NCBI GenBank assembly: GCA_030549775.1
Contig: CM060174.1
Location: 24,168,693-24,232,692, forward strand
Direction: 5' to 3'
Source of the DNA: Tamarix chinensis
Lineage: Eukaryota; Streptophyta; Magnoliopsida; Caryophyllales; Tamaricaceae
DNA: 64,000 bases
Below the pieces are notes generated by a model, which was not told the DNA's origin, made no database searches, and saw nothing but the letters and a program-made list of their open reading frames with translations. The position numbers were made by a program, and so were the translations under genes. Position 1 is the stretch's first letter. Each line of letters opens with the position of its first letter. Positions 35,870 through 46,518 of the stretch are shown piece by piece.

Positions 35870-37075
35870 TTATTAAGTATCCATTCCTTACTCGCCAAAT
35901 TACCATCTTACCCTTTAGGTTACATAATTACCAAATTACCCTTTATACGGTTTAGGTTACCAAGTTATCCCCTACACTTTTTAGATCACCATTCACCTCT
36001 CATAATTGCTACACTTATCATATTTCCCAATGGTTGGTTAGATCACCAAATCGCCTTTCCCCTTTGTTATAATTACTAAATTGCCCTTGAGTTGGATAAC
36101 TTACTAAATTACCCTCCTTCATTATCATGACTACTATTTTGCCCCTTTAGTTGGTTAAATAATTATCACTTTACCCTTTAATCGGCTAATTTACCAAATT
36201 GCCCATTCAGTTGGATAAATTACCAAATTGCCCTTCTCCTTTATCATAATTACCATTTTACCTCTCTCAATTATTTTACTTGCCATTTACCCTTTTCAAT
36301 TATCATAAATTCCAAATTAACCTTCCTCATAATTAATTTACCCTTCTTCATAATTATAGTTACCATTTTTACCCTTCTCCATATTTAAAATTACCATAAT
36401 GCCCTTTAATTGGTTAATTTACCAAATTACCCTTCTATAGCATCATACTTATCCAATTGCCCTTCCACAATCATAATTTAATTGCTAAATTATCTTTTGT
36501 CGTTATCATAATTACCACGTTACTCCTTACTCCCAAGTTTACCATAATATCCTTTTATTTACAAAATTACCAATTTACCCCTTATATCCAATTTTACCAT
36601 AATATCTTTTTATTTATGAAAATTACCACCATTCATCTTTTACTTTACAAATTTCTATTTTACCCTTTCACGTCCAAGATTACCATCTTTATCTTTCCAA
36701 ACATAATTACCATTTTGCCCTTCTTTTCCAAATTACCATTTTACCCCTTTACTTATAACTTACCACTTCACCATTCACTTATAAAATTTACCATATTACC
36801 CTTTACTTATGAAATTACGATTTTGCCCCTCTATCTCCAAAATTACCATAATGCCCTCCTTCACCCAAAATTAATATTTTACCCCTACTTCCAAAATTAC
36901 CATTTTACCCTTCTTTCTCACAACTTACAATTTTATCCATTACTTATAAATTATCATTTAACCCCTTTATTTTTAAATTACCAAAATACTCGATTTGTTT
37001 ACAAAATTACCAAAATGCCCAATTTCACTGATGAAATTTCCACTCAACCCCTTTATTCACTATTTTTATGAATTT
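35870..37075 (-). repeat. ~28-bp minisatellite, left LTR
   Basis: Inverse orientation of the array at 13830-15010: plus-strand units of the form 'aaaattaccattttaccctt' with variable spacing. A 204-codon plus-strand open frame at 36457-37071 and its twin at 43717-44331 are products of this array. Their likeness reflects the recent common origin of the two LTRs. Confidence 0.85.
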
Positions 37076-37677
37076 ACTAACACTACATAAAATAATGATA
37101 TTAATACTTCATTTTTATCATCTAAGTCCACCAACTTGTCATTTTTCAACATAATACTCATTAGTAACTACATACATTGATTCACATACCTCATAAGCAT
37201 AATTACTAAAATACCCTTAAACAATAACATCATTCTTGCATTAGCAACATGATACATCATAAACAAGTATTTAACATTTCCATCCATAATCAAACTCCTT
37301 CCTTAATTAACATACCTCAATATGGCACAAAAGTTATCATGATTTTTCTTTTTATCAAACAATATAAGAAACCATATACATATCATGCTAAGCATACAAA
37401 ACATGCATAAAATCATACCAAACCCTTAATGTCCTAGCATACGTTTTTCCATATATTTAGGGGAGGATTAACGGTTACCTGAATCCCGCAAAATATCAAA
37501 TCTTACCAAGCATAATTAGCAACTCAACATCTAAAAATAATATCCATCATTATTGTTAGAAATAAGAAGTTAAAAGGATAAAACATTATAAAACAAATTT
37601 ATTTAATAATAATACACTTTAATTAAATATGGATATACCTCAAAACTTAACCAAATGAGTTTCAAAATAAGGGGGAG

Positions 37678-37701
37678 CTCACGCTGTATGAGCAGCGTGA
37701 G
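37678..37701 (-). other. Conserved LTR hairpin, perfect copy
   Basis: Arms CTCACGCTG and CAGCGTGAG, 9 bp with no mismatch, and a 6-nt loop TATGAG. The counterpart in the right LTR (44938-44961) has two stem changes. The loops differ between copies while the arms are kept. Confidence 0.8.
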
Positions 37702-39252
37702 TTTCATGCATAATCATGGGGAGAAAAGGGCTCAAAGAGGGTGAAGGGAGAAAATAAGCCATTTTTGGGTTGGGGTATTTAGGCTAGAAAAGAATGTGGT
37801 TAGAGGAGATTCTAAGGCAGGGGAACGGTGCAGAAGTGAAGAGGGGGTGTAGGTGGAGGCTAAAGGTGGTTTCAAGGTGGCATAGGGCGGCGGAGACGGC
37901 GGCGGAGTTGGCTGCTGAGAAGGGTCGAGATGGAGGAGTTGTGAAGGAAGGAAAAGGAGAGGGAAAAATGGAGGGGTGCAATAGTTGTTTTCGGCCAACT
38001 AAGACATGGAGGTTGTAGAGGGTGTTGCAGGGTGTCGAACGGTGGGTTGGTGGCGGCAAAGGTGGCCGGAAGGCGGCGGAAGCGGTGGTTGCAGGTGGCT
38101 TGTGGCAAGGGGAAAAATTGGGGAGAAAAAGGAAGAGGGGGAGAAGGGGGAAGTGTAAGGCTTGAGGGGCGGCTTGGGAGGCCTCGTGGTGGCGCAGGAT
38201 GGTAGTAGGTGGTGCCAGAAGGTGGCGCAGGGGCTGGGCGAGGTGGTGCAGGCGGCGGTGGGCGACGGTGATAAAAAAAACGTGGAGGAGAATGTAGGGA
38301 GAAGGAAGGAGAGAAGAGGGAGTTCGGGGAAGGAGAAGGGCTCGAAAATGAGGATAATGGAGGGATAGGGAGATGGAGAAAAATAATAGGGAGAAGAGAG
38401 GGGCAGGGATGGCCGGAGATCGATGCTGCAGGTGGCAGGTGCTGGTCGGGTGGCAGGGAAAAGAGGGGGAAGAAGAAGGAAAGGGAGAGAGCATGCGGGG
38501 TTGTCGTCCAGAGCCGGTTTGGCTCGAAAAGGGAAGGAAAATGACGGGGGAAGAGAGAGAGGGAGAGGGGGCAGGTGGTGGTGGCAGCGGCCGCAGTTGT
38601 AGGGTTGGCATGGCGATGGGCGCATGTCGGGCAGAGGTAGAGGAAGAGAGGAGAAGAGGGTTGGGCGAGCGGCTGGACCGGCGCAGGAAAAGAAGGGAGC
38701 CGGCCGGTCCAGGGGAAAAATAAGGAAGGGTTTGGGCTGGTGTGCCCGGCGGCGTACGCGAGGGAGAGATGCGAGGAAGCCCGCGCGAGAGAGGGGAGAT
38801 GGGCCAGTGGCCCAGTGCGCAGGGGAGGGGAAGGGCTTGTCGGGCGGCCCAAGGGGGGAGAAAAGGGTAAAAGAAGAGGAGGAAGGAAAAAAAGGAAAAG
38901 GGTAAAAAAAAAAGGAGAATGGAAAAAAGGGAAATAATTTAATTTAATTTATAAAATCATAAAATATAATATTCTTGGTAAATTATTTAATTTAATAATA
39001 TAATTTATTTTAATCTAATATTTTAGTTTAAAAAGGATAAAGTTGGTAAAATATTAGTTTAAGAATTTATTTAAATAAAAATAATATGATAATTAGAAAA
39101 ATATTTATATTTACTTTATTAAATAATCTTATCCAAATTTATATACTCTAAAATCCATAAAATAATTAAAATAAATAATTTTACAAGCAAATTTTATTTC
39201 AAATAAAGTTATTTACTAAAATATAGGTTTTCGAAATTTTTGGGGGATTACA

Positions 39253-39268
39253 TCACTACCCCTTTAAA
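39253..39268 (-). other. Polypurine tract of the gag-only element
   Basis: Minus strand AAAGGGGTAGTGA directly before LTR start TGTAATCCCCC, preceded by CGGGGACAAAGTTT, a wording common upstream of the 3' LTR in Tekay-type chromoviruses. Confidence 0.7.
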
Positions 39269-39410
39269 GAAAAACTTTGTCCCCGAAGTTTGGATCTTAG
39301 CACTAGGGTTACAAAAAGAGGTCCTATGTTACTTGGGGTAACTACCCCCTTAAAGAAAAACTTACTTAACTAAGGAAAACAACTACGCACAGAGTTAATA
39401 ATACAAGTAA

Positions 39411-40478
39411 TCACACGAGACCTGATGGACAGCTTGAAGAGGTTACATCATCGTCGGTCACTTGCTCATCTTCTTCGGTTAACGAAGCTGGATAGATTAC
39501 TCCAAGCGCTTGATTCTGTCGATCCAATGTTTGCCCTAGCCTTTGTATTCTTTCACGGGTGGCACTGTAGCATTCGAAGCTTCTATGCCTAAGTTGTCCA
39601 CATTCATGGCACTAAATCAGCTTTCCCATGCAATCCTTGCCTGGATGGTCTCTTTTGCAATGTCGGCAGTGGTAGTGTCGATCTAGTCTCTTGCTAGACG
39701 TTGCCTTGGAAGTACTTTGATTCCTCTTACGTTGAGCTTTAGTTTGAAGTTGAGGCTGGTCCCGCAAAACTTTGCTACTAGGGCGATGACTCTTTGCTTC
39801 GGTCTCAGTCTCTTCGTTCTTTCTCTTGCATAGGATGGAGGCTTGTTCTTTGATCAAGGCATCGGCATTACATGCTCACTCATACACCGTACTCAGGTTG
39901 TGGAAAAAGTCAGCGCCCATCATGCTTCGGATGTTGAATCGAACTCCTTGCTCGAATTGAAAGATTGTTGTTGCATTGCTAGCTGCTATCCCGGGGGCAA
40001 ACCTCAGCAACTCCGTAAATCGTGCGTGGTACTCTCGAACCGACAATCTTCCTTGTGTCAGCTCCCTAAACTCCTTGAGTTTGGCCCTCTTGAGACTTTC
40101 CGTGTAGAAACGGGTACAGATAGCGGTCTTGAAGTCTTCCCAAGTTGTTGGTCTTCCTCCTTGAGTTTGAAGGTCTTCCCACCAAGTGTCGGCTGACCCT
40201 CGAAGATAGTATGCCGCGATGTTCGTCCTTCGCTCCTTAGGGCAATTGAGCGTCTCAAATTTCCTATCAAAATCTCGTAGCCACTTCTCTAAGACCACGG
40301 GGTCTTCCTTTCCATCGTAGGTTGGGGGTCGATGACGTGAAACCCTATCAAGCCAATCCTCTCCAATACCCGTCGAGGGTAAAGTTGCTTGGGGTTGAGG
40401 CAACGAGGAACGTTGAGCCATACCTATGAGTACTTCGAATGCTCTCTCTAGGGTGTCGATCCGTTCCTCTCGATCCAT
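39411..40478 (-). pseudogene. Gag frame of the giant-LTR element, two in-frame stops
   Basis: One minus-strand frame of 356 codons from Met at 40478 to TGA at 39413-39411, interrupted by TGA at 39878-39876 and TAG at 39614-39612. Residues 1-200 match the Ty3/gypsy gag core: a basic/acidic start, a DWLDRVSRH stretch, a YLRGSADTWWEDL motif and a FRELTQGRLSVREYHARF motif typical of retrotransposon gag. After the first stop comes a basic region and a zinc knuckle, CRHCKRDHPGKDC (CX2CX3HX4C). After the second stop the frame gives a canonical knuckle, CHECGQLRHRSFEC (CX2CX4HX4C), then an acidic tail. No frameshift was seen. Gag should form particles and bind RNA. The stops mean either decay after a recent insertion or expression that depends on another copy; readthrough is possible but not shown. 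Confidence 0.85.
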
Positions 40479-40978
40479 GTCGAGTTAGCTGTAAGACAAA
40501 AGTCTATTAGAGAAGGTGCTATATCTCAAGCTAGGTGATCTAACATAGGTCACTCAATCTACCCATACCCAGCTCTCAGGACTAATCCGGTTTTTGAAAC
40601 AGGATAGAGAATTAAGGAATTTTTTTAGAAGAATCGTTTAAACTTCAATAATTTGGTGAAAAACTTTGATACTTACTAATAGTATCAATTCAAAACGTTT
40701 AAAACCAGGAAAGGTTTTATGAAAATATTTGATACCAACTTGCGGTACCAGCTTAAAATGCTTGAAATTACAAAAGTGGTTGAAAACTAACCTTAACACC
40801 AATTGAGGTATATGTGTAAAACATTTAAAATTGAAAGAGGTGTAACTTGTGGTAATAAATCATATTTGAAATTGAAAGGGATTTTGGAATCAATTCCGAA
40901 TGTAAATGTTTTTAAAAGAGGAAAACTTTGTCAATTCAAAAATTTTCAAACTAAAGCGTGGTTATTGGGACCAACGCC
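40479..40978 (-). other. 5' leader of the gag-only element, AT-rich
   Basis: Region between the repeat array and the gag start. It holds older-looking versions of the same unit, for example 'gataccaacttgcggtacca' at 40731 and 'gatacttactaatagtatc' near 40671. No open frame of note. Confidence 0.55.
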
Positions 40979-41303
40979 CTAATACAAACTTGTGGTATCA
41001 GCTTAAAAGATTAAAACCGATAGCGTGGTCAAAACCAGTTCTGATACCAACTTGTGGTATCATCTTGAAAGGATTAAAACCAAGAACGTGGCCGAAACAT
41101 GCTTCAAAATCAAATACAAAAACCAAATTTATATTCGAAAACGAGCGTGGCCAAAGGACCAATTTCTCTGATACGAACTTGTGGTATCAGCTTAAAAGAT
41201 TAAAACCGAGAGCGTGGTCGAAACCAGCTTTGATACCAACTTGTAGTATCAGCTTAAAAGATTAAAATCGAGAGCGTGGTCAAAACCAGCTCTGATACCA
41301 ACT
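40979..41303 (-). repeat. 62-bp tandem repeats built around the primer-binding site
   Basis: Plus-strand units begin with CTGATACCAACT or a variant at 41292 (the true primer site), 41230, 41168, 41041 and 40979, with a worn unit near 41105. Steps are 62, 62, 127 and 62 bases. Each inner unit continues 'tgtggtatcagcttaaaag' and 'attaaaaccgagagcgtgg'. 'gatacc' and 'ggtatc' form an inverted repeat around 'aacttgt'. On the minus strand the inner units therefore carry near-copies of TGGTATCAGAGC, reading for example TTGGTATCAGAACTGG. Confidence 0.9.
41289..41300 (-). other. Primer-binding site, tRNA-iMet type
   Basis: Minus strand TGGTATCAGAGC, three bases inside the 5' LTR end (41304). This is the usual primer site complementary to the 3' end of initiator methionine tRNA in plant Ty3/gypsy and Ty1/copia elements. 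Confidence 0.9.
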
Positions 41304-41939
41304 AGTAACACCCCCAAATTTCACTATTGAAAAATTTCGTTTTATCAAAAGATAATTGCAGAAGCAGATTAATAAAACGTGAACTTTGGGAGTATTACCG
41401 CCACACTTAGTACCAGACCGGTTCACTCATACCATTCCAGTACCAAGTGCTAAGGCTAATAAAATGAAATACATTCTGAAAGAAATTCAACACACATAAA
41501 TCAGAGTAGCGCATCAAATCGTTTACAGGTATAAAATCCACCAATGGTGGTTACTTTAACAACGTTAACATTTAAAACCAAGAATTTAACTGATAAAGAG
41601 AAAAAGCCTAACGATACCGAATAAAGAGAAAATACGTGCAAGGGCACTGCCCATTGAATAGGAAGGGGCCCCATAAAGGGAATCCCTTCAGTACTACGGT
41701 ACTGAGTAACCCTTTAATACCACACTTAAAGACAGGCTCGCATACGGCACACAATTCAAGCTACACACATAAATAATGAGAGGTGCACACATAATAATAA
41801 CATGCATAATAATTCATAAATCACGATCGATACTTTGGGCCTTAAGCCATGTCATAGTGTAAGATCAATTCATTCGGGCCTTATGCCATTATTCCATCAT
41901 CATTCAATCAATATCATATTTTTTTATCCATGTGAGTGC

Positions 41940-42450
41940 GAGAACCCCACTATTCTAGCCGGTGGACCGAAAGTCAACACACAGGGCATAACGCCTCTGA
42001 CCATTATTATTGCCAGTGGACCGGAAGGTAAACACACAAGGCAGAACACACCTGACCACTATTATTTGCCGGTGGACCGGTCTGGCCTCAACTCACATGG
42101 TGTTCCATTATAAGTGATTAGTATTTTTCCATAACCTTATTCACATACATAACTGATTTTATTGAGCTCAGGACCCCCACTATTTTAGCCGGTGGACCGA
42201 AATATATATAAAATCATCATCCAAGGCACAACGCTCCTGGCCACTATTATAACCGGTGGATTGGTACTCATAATCACATACCAGGGCAACACGCTCCTGG
42301 ACCACTATTATATCCGGTGGACAGGTACTCAATATCACATACCACGGCAACACGCTCCTGAACCACTTTTATAACCGGTGGACCGGTACTCAATATCACA
42401 TACCAGGGCAACACGCTCCTGGACTACTATTATAACCGGTGGACCGGTAC
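41940..42450 (-). repeat. CCGG-box repeats, right LTR (8 units)
   Basis: Same eight-unit layout as in the left LTR, with unit boundaries in step and scattered substitutions (for example 'ccactttt' for 'ccactatt' in the seventh unit). Confidence 0.9.
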
Positions 42451-43129
42451 TCAATATCATAATCAATTGGATCCGGCTCATTAATATTTCACTTTAAATA
42501 ATAGTATCTTTCCTTTTCTTTAATCAGTATATCAATCATATTTATTTGCCTCGAATGGGAGATTAATAACCCTGGACACAAAGGTACACCGGTCGTACCG
42601 GTGCATACCAGCTACTTAGTACCCTTCAACCACGAACCTAAGGACACAAACGTACCCTGGTCATACTAGTGCATAAAGCTAACTCAGTACCCTACCGACA
42701 AGGACACCTAATCCATAAGTATGCATACCCCCTAACTAGGTATGTAGAGCTAGGAAGAGTAAGATATAGGGCCTTACTAGGGCACAAAGGCACACCAGCA
42801 TATACCAGAATAATCGTGGACTAAACAACGTCTTTAGGGTAGCGACCCCTAAGGAGTCACCATTCTTGATCTCGAGATCTTTCACTTTAAGTAATAGTGT
42901 CTTAATTAAGGTGATCACGAAAAGCACGATAATCAGATACTTATTCACTTTCAATCGTTTCGATATAATTAGTCATTTCTTAATCAGATGGTTATCCAAG
43001 ATATCACAGAGAAACCATTAAGGCCATACTAATTATCAAATACTCTTACTTGGCTAATCAGCATTGTTTAATCATATTATAATGTTCCAAAATCTCAAGG
43101 ATGTGTTAGGTACAAAATACTCATTTTCC

Positions 43130-44335
43130 CTTATACAATTACTAAGTATCCATTCCTTACTCGCCAAATTACCATCTTACCCTTTAGGTTACATAATTAC
43201 CAAATTACCCTTTATACGGTTTAGGTTACCAAGTTATCCCCTACACTTTTTAGATCACCATTCACCCCTCATAATTGCTACACTTATCATATTTCCCAAT
43301 GGTTGGTTAGATCACCAAATCGCCTTTCCCCTTTGTTATAATTACTAAATTGCCCTTGAGTTGGATAAATTTCTAAATTACCCTCCTTCATTATCATGAT
43401 TACTATTTTGCCCCTGTAGTTGGTTAAATAATTATCACTTTACCCTTTAATTACCAAATTACTCCTTCAGTTGGATAAATTACCAAATTGCCCTTCTCCT
43501 TTATCATAATTACCATTTTACCTCTCTCAATTATTTTAATTGCCATTTACCCTTTTCAATTATCATAAATTCCAAATTAACCTTCCTCATAATTAATTTA
43601 CCCTTCTTCATAATTATAGTTACCAATTTTACCCTTCTCCATATTTAAAATTACCATAATGCCCTTTAATTGGTTAATTTACCAAATTACCCTTCTATAG
43701 CATCATACTTATCCAATTGCCCTTCCACAATCATAATTTAATTGCTAAATTATCTTTTGTCGTTATCATAATTACCACGTTACTCCTTACTCCCAAGTTT
43801 ACCATAATATCCTTTTATTTACAAAATTACCATTTTACCCCTTACATCCAATTTTACCATAATATCCTTTTATTTATGAAAATTACCACCATTCATCTTT
43901 TACTTTGCAAATTACTATTTTACCCTTTCACGTCCAAGATTACCATCTTTATCTTTCCATACATAATTACCATTTTGCCCTTCTTTTCCAAATTACCATA
44001 TTACCCCTTTACTTATAACTTACCACTTCACAATTCACTTATAAAATTTACCATATTACCCTTTACTTATGAAATTACGATTTTGCCCCTCTACCTCCAA
44101 AATTACCATAATGCCCTCCTTCATCCAAAATTAATATTTTACCCCTACTTCCAAAATTACCATTTTACCCTTCTTTCTCACAACTTACAATTTTATCCAT
44201 TACTTATAAATTATCATTTAACCCCTTTATTTTTAAATTACCAAAATACTCGATTTGTTTACAAAATTACCAAAATGCCCAATTTCACTGATGAAATTTC
44301 CACTCAACCCCTTTATCCACTATTTTTATGAATTT
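43130..44335 (-). repeat. ~28-bp minisatellite, right LTR
   Basis: Counterpart of 35870-37075 in the same orientation, nearly identical apart from a few short gaps (for example a missing 'cggctaattt' near 43450). Confidence 0.85.
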
Positions 44336-46518
44336 ACTAACACTACATAAAATAATGATATTAATACTTCATTTTTATCATCTAAGTCCACCAACTTGTC
44401 ATTTTTTAACATAATACTCATTAGCAACTACATACATTGATTCACATACCTCATAAGCATAATTACTAAAATACCCTTAAACAATAACATCATTCTTGCA
44501 TTAGCAACATGATACATCATAAACAAGTATTTAACATTTCCATCCATAATCAAACTCCTTCCTTAATTAACATACCTCAATATGGCACAAAAGTTATCAT
44601 GATTTTTCTTTTTATCAAACAATATAAGAAACCATATACATATCATGCTAAGCATACAAAACATGAACAAAATCATACTAAACCCTTAATGTGCTAGCAT
44701 ACGTTTTTCCATATATTTAAGGGAGGATTAAAGGTTACCTTAATCCCGCTAAAAATCAAATCTTACCAAGCATAATTAGCAACTCAAAACCTTAAAATAA
44801 TATCCATCATTATAGTTTGAAATAAGAAGTTAAAAAGGATAAAACTTTATAAAACAAATTTATTTAATAATAATACACTTTAATTAAATATGGATATACC
44901 TCAAAACTTAACCAAATGAGTTTCAAAATAAGGGGGAGCTTACGCTGCATGAGATGCGTGAGTTTCATGCATGATCAAGGGGAGAAAAGGGCTCAAAGAG
45001 GGTGAAGGGAGAAAAATAAGCTATTTTCGGGTTGGGGTCTTTAGGCTAGAAAAGAAGGTGGTTAGGGGAGATTCTAAGGCAGGGAACGGTGCAGAAGTGA
45101 AGAGGGGGTGTAGGTGGAGGCTAAGGGTTGTTTCAAGGCGGCATAGGGCGGCGAAGACGGCGGCGGAAAGGCGGGGAAGTTGGCTGTCGAGAAGTGTCGA
45201 GGTGGAGGAGTTGTGAAGGAAGGAAAAGGAGAGGGAAAAATGGAGGGGTGCAAGAGTTTTTTTTGGCCAACTAAGGCATGGAGGTTGTAGAGGGGGTTGC
45301 AGGGTGTCGAACGGTAGGTTGGGTGGCGGAAAAGGTGGCCAGAAGGCGGCGGAAGCAGCGGTTGTAGATGGCTTGGTGGTAAGGGAAAAAACTGGGGAGA
45401 AAAAGGAAGAGGAGGAGAAGGGGGAAGTGTAGGGCTCGAGGGGCGGCTTAGGGGTCCTCGTGGTGGCGCAGGATGGTAGTTGGTGGTGGAAAAAGGTGGC
45501 GCAGGGGCTGGGCGAGGTGGTGCAGGCGGCGGTGAAAAAAAAATGTGGAGGAGAATGGAGGGAGAAGGAAGGAGAGAAGAGGGAGTTCGGGGAAGGAGAA
45601 GGGCTCGAAAATGAGGGGAATGGAGCGCTGGGGAGATGGTGAAAAATAAGAGGGAGAAGAGAGGGGCAGGGATGCCGCCAATCGGTGCTGCAGGTGGTAG
45701 GTGGTGGTTAGGTGGCAGGGGAAAAGAGGGGGAAGGAGAAGGAAAGGGAGAGAGCATGCAGGACTGTGGTCCAGGGCAGGTTTGGCTCGAAAAGGGAAGG
45801 AAAATGACGGGGGAAGAGAGAGAGGGAGAGGGGGCAGGTGGTGGTGGCAGGCGGCCGCAGTTACTGGGCGGGCATGGCGACGGAAGCATGTCGGGCAGAG
45901 GTAGAAGAAGAGAGGAGAAGAGGGATGGGCGAGCGGCTAGACTGGCGCAGGAAAAGAAGGGATTCGGCCGGTCTCGGGGAAAAATAAGGAAGCGTTTGGG
46001 CTGGTGTGTTTGCCGGCGTGTGCGAGGGAGAGAAAGGAGGAAGCCCGCGCGAAAGAGGGGAGATGGGTCAGTGGCCCAGTGCGCAGGGGAGGGGAAGGGC
46101 TGGTCGGGCGGCCCAAGGGGAGAGAAAAGGGTAAAAGAAGATGAGGAAGGAAAAAAAGGAAAAGGGTAAAAAAAAGGAGAATTGAAAATAGGAAAATAAT
46201 TTAATTTAATTTATAAAATCATAAAATATAATATTCTTGGTAAATTATTTAATTTAATAATGTAATTTATTTTAATCTAATATTTTAGTTTAAAAAGGAT
46301 AAAGTTGGTAAAATATTAGTTTGGGAATTTATTTAAATAAAAGTAATATGATAATTAGAAAAATATTTATATTTACTTTATTAAATAATTTTATCCAAAT
46401 TTATATACTCTAAAATCCATAAATAATTAAAATAAATAATTTTACAAGAAAAGTTTATTTCAAATAAAGTTATTTATTAAAATATAGGTTTTCGAAATTT
46501 TTAGGGGATTACAATACA

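Larger units (their letters stand above)
33994..39252 (-). mobile_element. 3' LTR of the gag-only element (family A)
   Basis: Plus-strand borders TGTAACACCCCC at 33994 and GGGGGATTACA at 39252. Modules read from the left (reverse of LTR sense): terminal part with 'accagaccggttcactc', CCGG-box repeats 34670-35190, ~84-bp repeats 35290-35460, minisatellite 35870-37075, hairpin 37678-37701, C/T-rich block 37730-38900, AT-rich leader 38930-39252. The long overlapping frames in the C/T-rich block (up to 326 codons, on both strands) are not called. Confidence 0.9.
33994..46513 (-). mobile_element. Giant-LTR, gag-only non-autonomous retrotransposon (LARD/TR-GAG-like, family A)
   Basis: 12,520 bp with a perfect ataca duplication. 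LTRs 33994-39252 (3') and 41304-46513 (5'), each about 5.2 kb and alike nearly everywhere, with a ~40-50-base gap in the right copy near 41625 as the main difference. The internal part is only 2,051 bp. On the minus strand it has a primer site matching TGGTATCAGAGC (tRNA-iMet type), a leader with 62-bp repeats, a gag frame, and a purine tract AAAGGGGTAGTGA before the 3' LTR. There is no protease, RT or integrase. LTRs above 4 kb with almost no coding interior recall LARDs; gag without pol recalls TR-GAG elements. The gag and the CGGGGACAAAGTTT sequence before the 3' LTR point to a Tekay-type (chromovirus) origin. Confidence 0.9.
41304..46513 (-). mobile_element. 5' LTR of the gag-only element (family A)
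   Basis: Plus-strand borders: 41304 (agtaacaccccc, where the first base of the expected tgtaac is changed to a) and 46513 (ttaggggattaca). Same modules as the left LTR: CCGG-box repeats 41940-42450 (eight units), ~84-bp repeats 42565-42730, minisatellite 43130-44335, hairpin 44938-44961, C/T-rich block 45000-46160, AT-rich leader to 46513. The loss of the terminal T and a gap near 41625 distinguish it from the left copy. Confidence 0.9.

Noticed and set aside
36457..37071. 204-codon plus-strand open frame, with a near-identical twin at 43717-44331
   Set aside because: It lies wholly in the ~28-bp minisatellite, and the twins are equal because the two LTRs are recent copies.
37784..38852. Long minus-strand open frames (208-326 codons) in the C/T-rich LTR block, with relatives at 45074-45889
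   Set aside because: Several frames on both strands are open at once, the peptides are Pro/Ser/Leu-rich or Gly/Glu/Arg-rich by composition, and the frames are not aligned between LTR copies.
40979..41303. Cluster of tRNA-derived sequences or a tRNA gene
   Set aside because: Only the 12-base complement of the tRNA 3' end is repeated; no cloverleaf or tRNA body is present.
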